A DNA stretch of 64,000 nucleotides from Bullera alba (lineage: Eukaryota > Basidiomycota > Tremellomycetes > Tremellales > Bulleraceae). This document shows positions 57,178-64,000 of the stretch, one piece after another. The position numbers were made by a program, and so were the translations under genes. Below the pieces are notes generated by a model that saw only the letters and a list, made by a program, of their open reading frames with translations, did not search any database and was not told the DNA's origin. Each line of letters starts with the position of its first letter. The stretch's first letter is position 1. The stretch covers positions 6,473,198-6,537,197 of the forward strand of contig BCIX01000001.1 of NCBI GenBank assembly GCA_001600095.1, written 5' to 3'.

Positions 57178-58804
57178 ATGTCGATGTTCGCCCCGAAGGC
57201 AGCGGCGTCGGCTCCAGCTGTCGACCCAAGATTACAACCCTGGGTCGAGAAGTAGTGAGTCTAGCCCGGATCGCCCGAAGCTCGCAGCCCCGGACCACAC
57301 TCTTCGCATCATCTTCGTAAGCCGTCGCTGCAAGCTGACCATAGCCCTCGTATTACAGCCGTCCGAAGACGATTGACGATGTTTCCTCACAAGAACACAC
57401 AGTAGCTGTTTTGCGAAAGGCCCTGCAGTCGACGAACGTGAGTAGTAGCTATTGTTCTTCGGCTTCTGATGACCACGAGCTGATACGCATCAGCTTCCCC
57501 ACATGCTGTTCTACGGCCCTCCTGGCACTGGTAAAACGAGTGAGTCAACCGAGTGGGGATGCCAATGCTCGACTGATCATTATAGGTACGATTCTCGCCT
57601 TGGCTAGACAACTCTTCGGGTGAGTGTAGATCCTTGCTGCCTTCGGGATCTGGACTCAAGCTGATTTCACCAGGCCGGACCTCTTCCGAGCACGAGTGCT
57701 AGAGTTGAATGCCTCAGACGAGCGAGGTATCAGCGTAGTCCGGGAGAAGATCAAGACGTTCGCCAGGGAGACACCAAGGCATGTCAGCACGTCGTCGTGA
57801 GTACTTGTCCCCCAGTCTTACAACAGGATCACACTTATTCGAATTCCGTAGAGACGGAAAGACATACCCCTGCCCGCCGTACAAATTGATTATCCTGGAC
57901 GAGGCGGATTCCATGACTCAAGATGCTCAATCGGCTCTGCGAAGGATCATGGAGACGTACTCGCGGATCACCCGATTCTGTCTGGTCTGCAACTATGTCA
58001 CTAGGTGAGCGCAGAATCTACCTTTCCAGGAAGAGGCGATCTGACTGTGCTCCCAGGATCATCGAACCCCTCGCTAGTCGATGTAGCAAGTTTAGATTCC
58101 GACCTCTGGGCCAATTGAGCAGTCAGGCAAGGGTAGAAATGATCGCCAGCGCCGAAGGTGTGGCTGTGGAAGACGGAGTGAGTTTCCCGGCTGTACTCAT
58201 TCAGATCCACGTACTCATGCAGCATCCAGGTCCTACCATTGATCCTTGAGCTAGCAAGTGGAGATCTGAGAAAAGCTATCACGTATCTGCAAACTGCGCA
58301 ACGACTTCATTCCGCTACCAACCCTCCGACCGCTGTGTCAAAGATCTCAAGTACGTTGCCCAGCGTGCAATCATGCTGTGAGAAGATGTATGTCTGACTT
58401 TGCCGCAGTTCATGAGATCTCGGGGGTAGTACCCGGAGAAACGATTACTGGCTTGTTGAGAGTTCTAGGTGTGGACCCTGACTCTGGTATCGACCCAAGT
58501 CTCGCCTCCGGTGGTTTCGCAGCCGTCAGATCAGCAGTCAAGTCGATCAACAGGGAGGGATGGTCAGCAGGCCAAGTACTAGAGCAGGTATGTTGGACAT
58601 CCTTCCGGCTGGCCAAGATCTTGCTGACGGTCCACGCAGCTACATGACGCCCTGATCCCCATAGCCGACATACCAACAATTCCGAAGGCTGAAGCGGCGC
58701 TAGCTATCGCCGAGTGCGACAAGGGTCTGTGTGAGGGCGGCGACGAGGAGCTTCAGCTGCTTGAGTGCTGTCTGAGGATCAAAGATGCCATGACCAGGTC
58801 GTAA
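57178..58804 (+). CDS. Replication factor C small subunit (human RFC4 / yeast Rfc2 type)
   Basis: A clamp-loader ATPase that loads PCNA and is shared by the Rfc1, Ctf18, Elg1 and Rad24 complexes. ATG 57178 ([18 protein letters not shown]) leads to [20 protein letters not shown], Walker [38 protein letters not shown], Walker [22 protein letters not shown], sensor 1 [13 protein letters not shown] and the arginine-finger motif [28 protein letters not shown] and a helical collar follow, ending KDAMTRS with a TAA at 58804. The [12 protein letters not shown] insertion before Walker B and the [16 protein letters not shown] wording match RFC4/Rfc2 rather than other small subunits. About 360 residues with eight introns. 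Confidence 0.92.
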
Positions 58805-59267
58805 ACGAGTGTGAGCACGACCAGGGGTCGAGCGGAAGCCTTCGATGGCATCACGGTTCAATGAGCACAGAGACCTTTGTCTTCCTCACATGCATCACGT
58901 CCCCGACGTGGGAACATGATGACGAGCACTCGCCTCATCGCGGATCAAAGCGGACCAAACATGTGAGACCGGATGATCACTCCTTTGGCATTCACTCCTA
59001 TCAAGTCCTATGACGAAGGCGAGGCTCGGTCCGGAATGGAACTGACGGACTTTATGATGGCAACATGACCCCTTGCTCACAACAGCACGTATCACAGACT
59101 GACGCTGGCGGAAGAGCCGGAGCTCATCGAGTCGGATACGATCGGTCGAGCGGAGGAGACTGTGGGAATGCGGGAAGGTGTCTTCAAATTCGATCACCAG
59201 GTGTGTCGAGGGCCGGAGGGGGCTCTGACTCGCACAAAATGTGGGTGGTATCCATGTGACATGAGGG

Positions 59268-59274
59268 TATAAAG
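59268..59274 (+). promoter_or_regulatory. TATA box (TATAAAG) of the first small-protein copy
   Basis: A good TATA match about 138 bp upstream of the ATG at 59406, in the same relation as the TATA box of the intact paralogue at 60256. Confidence 0.6.
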
Positions 59275-59300
59275 ACCTGTGGTTGACCTGGCCTCACAGC

Positions 59301-59328
59301 GACATCTGACATCTGACATCTGACATCC
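59301..59328. repeat. 7-bp tandem repeat, four copies
   Basis: GACATCT three times and GACATCC once, in perfect register, between the TATA box and the start codon, so probably within the transcript leader. Confidence 0.85.
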
Positions 59329-59405
59329 CACACACCCAAGATCCCTCAATGTTCAACCCTCAATCAGATCAAACAGCCAACAGTAGACACCACAACGAAA
59401 TCATC

Positions 59406-59750
59406 ATGAGCGACACCCAGAGCGACACCCAGAGCGACACTTAGAGCGAAACTCAGACCCACACGGTGCTCAGAATATTCAGCGACAAGAATACGGTGAC
59501 GCTATACGCCACCGAGTGTCCCGTCGAATCAGCCCAGGACGAAGCCAGGAGAGTAAAAAGATGGGGAGTCTACATTGACAGATCCAAGGATGCCGACGCG
59601 CCAGCGGGCGTGACCGTCTTCGAGAGCACTGATGGCGAGAGCGTGAAAACGGTGTCTACGGTCAAGATCCGTACCTGGCAACTCTTGAGATCGACCTACG
59701 GTCACGAGTCCGAGTTCCAGGCTACCAAGTATTCGGCGATTGTTGACTGA
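59406..59750 (+). pseudogene. First copy of a small-protein tandem pair, broken by an early TAG
   Basis: ATG 59406 begins a Ser-Asp-Thr-Gln repeat (SDTQSDTQSDT), encoded by a 12-bp DNA repeat. It reaches an in-frame TAG at codon 13 (59442-59444), where the repeat predicts CAG (Gln). The frame then stays open for 101 codons to TGA 59750. The downstream part is clearly related to the intact gene at 60360: NTVTLYA, GVYI or VYI, GVTV and YGHxSEFQA occur in the same order and spacing, about 30 percent identity by eye. No ATG follows the TAG in frame and no intron can remove it. Either a recent pseudogene, a readthrough gene, or a strain-specific null allele. Function unknown. Confidence 0.75.
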
Positions 59751-60359
59751 GGCAGTGAGGCCTGTAGTCAGCTGGGCCGGGACGTATCGAAACGTCAGAG
59801 GTCGATCTTGTAGTCAAATTCCAGCGTATGACGATGTCAGAATGCAACGCGTGTCATGTTGTCCGGTCCGAGCCCACCCGATGAGTGTCAGAAGGCATGA
59901 GTACGCTGTTTACAGCTTCGTCGAGCTTCTCTCTTGCATTAGAGGTCCCGTGGGAAAAATCACTGGTCTTGATTGGTGACCACGGGAGCGTCAAGTGAAA
60001 GGATGAACAACCTCTTAGCGTGGCAGAGTGCGTGTGATATGATCCTCCCGGACGTCATCGAGCTCGCGGCCGCCTTGACGTCATCACATTGGTGTTGCAA
60101 GCACAAAGGATCAATGCTTACGCTCACGAGGTCGCTTGCGGATGAAAGGATCAATGGTGGTTGATGAAGTGTCAGTAGTCATTCGAAACAGGTTTCGAGG
60201 CATCGAACGGGGTGATAAGACAGCTATTGGCTATCCTTCGATAAGCATCTATCAGTATATAATGTGTCAGACAGACCTGTCCAGACTCGCCACTCCCCCA
60301 ACTATCACATTACGTCTTACTTCAAGCAAGATAAACTCGCTTCCAAATCACACTGAAAC
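59751..60359. other. Intergenic region between the two small-protein copies
   Basis: It holds the TATA box of the second copy (60256). No direct duplicate of the 58.8-59.4 kb upstream region could be seen beyond the TATA arrangement, so the duplication is old. Confidence 0.45.
60256..60263 (+). promoter_or_regulatory. TATA box (TATATAAT) of the second small-protein copy
   Basis: Lies about 104 bp before the ATG at 60360, with a CA/CT-rich leader between. Confidence 0.65.
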
Positions 60360-60695
60360 ATGGGCGCGACCGAACCTACCGAGATCAATACAGTGTTCAG
60401 TCTCCAGTCGGGGAACACAGTTACCCTCTACGCCTCGGACGACCCAGAAGGAGACGCAAAGGAGGAAGCCAAGAAGACCGGAAAGGGAGTGTACATCAAT
60501 ACCTCGGTTCCAGATACCAATGAACAAGGCGTTACCGTATACAAGACCGATGACGATGGCGAAGTGTATATCGCTGTGCAGAACAGCGTCAGCGATTGGG
60601 GTGCCATCAGGGCCCGGTATGGGCATGGTTCCGAGTTTCAGGCCAGGTACTTGTCCGGCGTGAAGCGCAGGAACAGACCTGTGTCTTTTTTATGA
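60360..60695 (+). CDS. Small protein of unknown family, intact paralogue of the preceding copy
   Basis: I do not recognise this protein. Single exon, 111 residues from ATG 60360 (MGATEPTEINTVFSLQSG). No signal peptide, membrane helix or Cys. Strand-like blocks NTVTLYASDD, GKGVYINTSV, QGVTVYKTDD and EVYIAVQNSV alternate with charged turns, suggesting a small beta domain, followed by WGAIRARYGHGSEFQARY. Acidic overall with a basic end (VKRRNRPVSFL). A donor-like GGTACT near 60648 could splice away the last few residues, which have no counterpart in the first copy. Its strong TATA box suggests regulated, possibly stress- or stage-specific expression. It is tail to tail with the SAC3-like gene, 100 bp away. 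Confidence 0.75.
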   Translation: MGATEPTEINTVFSLQSGNTVTLYASDDPEGDAKEEAKKTGKGVYINTSVPDTNEQGVTVYKTDDDGEVYIAVQNSVSDWGAIRARYGHGSEFQARYLSGVKRRNRPVSFL

Positions 60696-60795
60696 GTGCG
60701 CGTACCGAGTAGAGGTGAATGCATGGTATGCCGAGGTTACTGTGAGCGTTGATTCATCACCGATGCACCGTCCCCGGCCTCAGTTATACTCTATT

Positions 60796-62279
60796 TCAGC
60801 GTAATTTCACTTGGCCTCCCTCGATGCGCCGTTGATGCTGGTCGACCCAATCCTGGATCTCCTTGTCATTGCCGTAGCCGATCCACCTTGCCGCCCATGT
60901 CGTCTCGCAATCGATGTAGGCTTTGCTCAACACCGACCAAGCTTTCTCTCGGACTCTATCCTTGGCCCAGCTCAGAACTGCTCGCTGGTATGGCGAGCTC
61001 CTGCTTGAATCGGGTTTGAGCAGAGAAAAATAGAGTAGTGGATCGAAAGACTCGGCCCGGAGCGCTCGACTCGCTGCCATGGCGAAGCACAGCTTGTCTC
61101 TCGGTAGGAAGTCACCCGTTGAAGGGTCGGTAATACCAAAGGCCCGCCGTGGGGGTGAAGTGAGGTCGACTAGGGTCGAGTGGAACGTCTCTGGCGATTG
61201 CGATTGGACCAGATGATAGAGTAGTAGTATGGAGACGAATTCCGCCCGTGAATCCGTGTAGCTTGCGCCGTTGTCCTGTGTGAGACTGGCTAGCCCATTG
61301 GTCAGGGTATCGATGACCCCTTTTGTATGCGTTTGAGCTGTGGCAGGACCCTTGCCCTTGGGATTGACGGCGTTGTACAGACCGGGGACGAGGCCGCTCA
61401 GCGAGGATAACAGCTGAGCGTGATTCCGAGCCAGGATTGCTATTCTCGCAGATGTCTCGAAGACTACAGAAGACATTAGAGTCGTTCAGAAATCAAGAGT
61501 ACAGAAGACATTAGAGTCGTTCAGAAATCAAGAGTAGATGACATTCACCTTCCACAGCGAAGTTGTCTATACGATGCGAGGCTACGACTCCTTCACGTAG
61601 CTTGCCTTCGGGAAAACATCAGCCTTGGACTACGAGAGAGCTGCCCGGACCTGTACTCACGAAGTAAGAGCACAATACTGCCCAGACTCTGCAGCTCATC
61701 GGTGGCTGTGTCAGGAGGTGGTGTATGCCGTTCACGGGGAAAAATCACGTAGTGCTTATCTAGCTAGATAGGGTGTTGTCAGACTTGACCATCTCTGATT
61801 CTTTCCCTCTCTCTTCACCGAGTGACTCACCCTTTCATCGATGTAACCTCTATACCGCTCTTGCATAGACCAGTCCTTCAGCCTACACACCAAGTGTCAG
61901 TCTTCTTCGGCTCACATCACTGCCTCTTCAAGACAGAGAAGTCACCGACCCACGCATCACCCTCTGCGCCATCACCTCCACTGCGCGAAACGCTCTGTAT
62001 CAAGTCCATCTCATCCACATCGACAGCCCCACCCCGCGGCTTCCCAGTTTGGCCGGTTCGCATGGGACGTAGATCCGAAGCGGGGGATGCGAGCGTGTAG
62101 CTGGGTCCGACACCATTAGGCTGCGACCAATCCCGGCGCGAAGGTTGCGCGGTGTTCCCTCCTCGTGAAAACCTCGCTGGCGCACTTGGGCCGTTTGCAG
62201 ACGCGGATCCTTGAGTCGAGCTACCGGCAGCATGAGGGACACCAGCTCGACGCTGATGGGGTGGCTGATACCGCTGCAT
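60796..62279 (-). CDS. SAC3/GANP-type PCI protein, short form
   Basis: Members of the SAC3/GANP/Nin1 family work in mRNA export, transcription-coupled complexes or the proteasome lid. ATG 62279 starts a Gly/Ser/Arg-rich disordered region (HQRRAGVPHAAGSS). After SGGDGAEGDAWVGDFSVLKRQ come LKDWSMQERYRGYIDER, ELQSLGSIVLLL, EGVVASHRIDNFAVE and VFETSARIAILARNH, the last two matching the family block around RxxNFTVxVYETHARIALE. The C-terminal half has DKLCFAMAASRALRAESFDPLL and REKAWSVLSKAYI ... TTWAARWIGYGNDKEIQDWV, like the end of the SAC3 PCI domain. About 410 residues. Whether it corresponds to Thp3, SAC3D1 or another branch is open. The intron at 61464-61548 contains a 35-bp tandem duplication. 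Confidence 0.6.
61466..61535. repeat. Perfect 35-bp tandem duplication within an intron
   Basis: 61466-61500 and 61501-61535 are identical. On the coding (minus) strand each copy includes a CTAAT branch-site match and a pyrimidine-rich 3' end; the copy nearer the exon ends in TAG, the other in TAC. Removing one copy would shrink the intron from 85 to 50 nt, the typical size here. Confidence 0.95.
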
Positions 62280-62641
62280 GGTAGCCAGAACCTCGATGAG
62301 TAGAAGAAAGGTGTAGGAGAACAGTGGAGTGCAATCAAAGTGCCGAGGCGTTGATGTTGCCGGCTCAGCTTGCGCTAAGCAGCGCCAATGCTAGAGTATG
62401 CGATCTCTGCTCGGCCAAGTCCGTCCTACTCTTCGACGTCTGATACAAGTATCTCAGGTTGAGGCCAGAGTCGCCTTCATACATCGCAAGACACCAGTTG
62501 ACAAGCTCGGATCAAGGCGCTATCCATACGGAGATTCTATTGCATAGATATGTGCATGATTAGTTCACGACGGTGAGACTCTTGATGCTTTTGTACTCTG
62601 ACGGTCTACAATCGAACCTCAACGTACACCCCATTGCCCCT
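62280..62641. other. Spacer between the SAC3-like gene and asparagine synthetase
   Basis: 3' UTR of the asparagine synthetase gene and promoter of the SAC3-like gene. No supported feature. Confidence 0.5.
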
Positions 62642-64000
62642 CTATGCGTCGGTCTTGTAAGCCGAGGTGTGGATACTGACAGCTCGACCGGAAGGATCGG
62701 AAGAGACACCCCATTCCTGTTTAGGCACCCATCTGCAAACGCAAAAGTCAGCAAGGTACTTCAGGCAGAACGTCGGTCAACACACCTGACAGCAGTCTTG
62801 GCAGCGGCCTCGGTGGGGAAATGACCCTCGAACAGCTCTCTGATCCAGTAAGCCTCCTTTGTGTCTGGAGTGTCGATCGACCACCTCGAAGCTCGGTCGG
62901 CGAACTTCTCGTCCGAGATGGCGGCAGCGGCGTGATCCTTCATTCCGTCGATCCACGAGTATCCGACGCCGTCGGAGAACTGCTCTTTCTGTCTCCACAG
63001 AATGGAATCTGGGAGGTAGGCCTTGCCATCTGGCGAGCAGTCGAACGCTTTTCGGAGGATGTACTACAAGGGAAGAGAATCAGCCGAGTTTGCCATTTAA
63101 GAGCGAGTCGTGACACTCACCTTCTCCATCATGGGCTTGCCATCAGCGTCGACTTTCTGGCTGGCTCCCTTGCTGAACATCTTGTGCTCGGCGTCAATGT
63201 TCATGGATACCTCCAGGAACTGCTTGTCGAGGAAGGGCACTCGAGCTTCCAGACCCCAGGCCATGGTCGACTTGTTGGCTCGTAGGCAATCGGCAGTGTG
63301 CAGGTTCTTGACTCGCTTGACGAGCTCCTCGTGGAAGTCCTTGGCGTTCGGGGCGGCGTGGAAGTAGAGGTAGCCTGAAAAGGTCAGCCAAGAACCACAT
63401 CTGGGATGGCGATCCACTCACCTCCGTAGATCTCGTCAGAGCCCTCTCCACTGAGGACCATCTTGACACCCATAGCCTTGATTTTTCTGCTCAGAAGGTA
63501 CATTGGGGTACTGGCTCGGACAGTGGTGACATCGTAGGTCTCCAAGTGGTAGATAACCTCTGGGATGGCGTCGAGGCCTTCTTGGACGGTGAAGTGGTAT
63601 TCGTGGTGAACGGTACCGAGGAAGTCGGCAGCTTTCTTCGCAGCAATCAAGTCTGGAGCTCCTGGGAGACCGATAGCAAAGGAGTGGAGCTGTGGCCATG
63701 AAGCCAGTGGGTGCTCCTCTCCTGGATCCCTGCCCTCCTTGACAGCCTGTCTCCTCTCCTGTCTCTCCTTTTCCTGCTGCTCCGCCAACTTATCCGTCTC
63801 CCTGGCAGCGATCGAGGCGATCAGGCTGCTGTCCAATCCACCGCTCAACAAGACACCGTATGGCACCTCTGACATCAGCCTCTTCTTGACGGCAGCTTCC
63901 AGTGTTTCTCGAACAAGCTTCAAGTCGACGTCGTTGTGGGGAATGACACCCTTGTCGCCATCCCACCATGTTGGCTTGTAATATCTCTCGACCTGTTTCG
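62642..64000 (-). CDS. Asparagine synthetase (glutamine-hydrolysing), 5' part outside the window
   Basis: Makes asparagine from aspartate, ATP and glutamine. Only the C-terminal synthetase domain is in the window; the N-terminal glutaminase domain with the catalytic Cys lies beyond base 64000. Visible from the right: [18 protein letters not shown], the PP-loop motif [112 protein letters not shown], then [18 protein letters not shown] and [14 protein letters not shown]. The end [21 protein letters not shown] is followed by a TAG at 62642. The Glu/Arg/Lys-rich insert [19 protein letters not shown] is a fungal feature. Three introns in this part. Confidence 0.95.

Larger units (their letters stand above)
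58805..59405. other. Intergenic region with promoter of the first small-protein copy
   Basis: It contains a TATA box at 59268 and a 7-bp tandem repeat at 59301. No further gene seen. Confidence 0.5.

Overview
The window is nuclear DNA of a basidiomycete yeast, most likely a tremellomycete in the Cryptococcus/Kwoniella/Tremella group. The reasons are dense genes on both strands, nearly every gene cut by several introns of about 45-90 nt with GTRAGT-like donors and CTRAY branch sites, moderately high GC, and protein families that read as fungal orthologues (Kex2, MIPC synthase, Gpi1, Nop8, Ctf18, eIF2A). I see no prokaryotic, viral or transposon genes. All gene calls were made by reading translations and splice sites by eye; no database was searched.

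Layout, left to right. 1-2.1 kb: the 3'-truncated gene of a signal peptide peptidase (-) and an intron-containing tRNA-Gln(CUG) (-). 2.1-4.7 kb: an unresolved multi-exon gene (+) with a disordered C terminus. 5.1-9.3 kb: divergent NSE1 (-) and NOP8 (+). 9.5-13.4 kb: a small secreted protein (-) and a GT32 MIPC mannosyltransferase (+). 13.8-18.7 kb: ELP4 (+), tail to tail with a cytosolic GH3 beta-glucosidase (-). 19.4-22.5 kb: MND1 (+) and a PRPP synthetase (-). 23.2-28.8 kb: eIF2A (+), a SERF/4F5 protein (-) and glutathione synthetase (+). 28.9-34.1 kb: an unknown acidic/coiled-coil protein (-) and CTF18 (+). 34.1-36.7 kb: a long non-coding stretch with minisatellites, ahead of a bHLH regulator (36.7-38.1 kb, +). 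38.8-39.0 kb: a three-exon metallothionein (+). 40.2-44.9 kb: a Fen2/Liz1-like MFS permease (-) and GPI1 (-). 45.2-47.9 kb: an RWD/DUF1115 protein (+) and an unknown protein (-). 48.6-54.4 kb: KEX2 (-) and an intronless UNC-45/She4 myosin chaperone (+). 54.8-58.8 kb: PRP45/SNW1 (+) and an RFC small subunit (+). 59.4-60.7 kb: a tandem pair of related small ORFs, the first broken by a nonsense codon. 60.8-64 kb: a SAC3/GANP-like protein (-) and asparagine synthetase (-), cut by the window end.

The genes are mostly housekeeping and do not form one pathway. Several touch DNA replication and chromosomes (Nse1, Mnd1, Ctf18, RFC small subunit), the secretory and GPI/sphingolipid pathway (SPP, MIPC synthase, Gpi1, Kex2), or metal and thiol defence (Gsh2, metallothionein). 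Five genes carry a clear TATA box about 90-140 bp upstream: the small secreted protein, the beta-glucosidase, the metallothionein and both members of the tandem small-protein pair. This suggests that these, unlike their neighbours, are condition-responsive. The least explained pieces are the tandem small-protein family, the three-exon metallothionein, the 2.1-4.7 kb gene, two lineage-type unknown proteins and a 35-bp duplication inside a splice-acceptor region.
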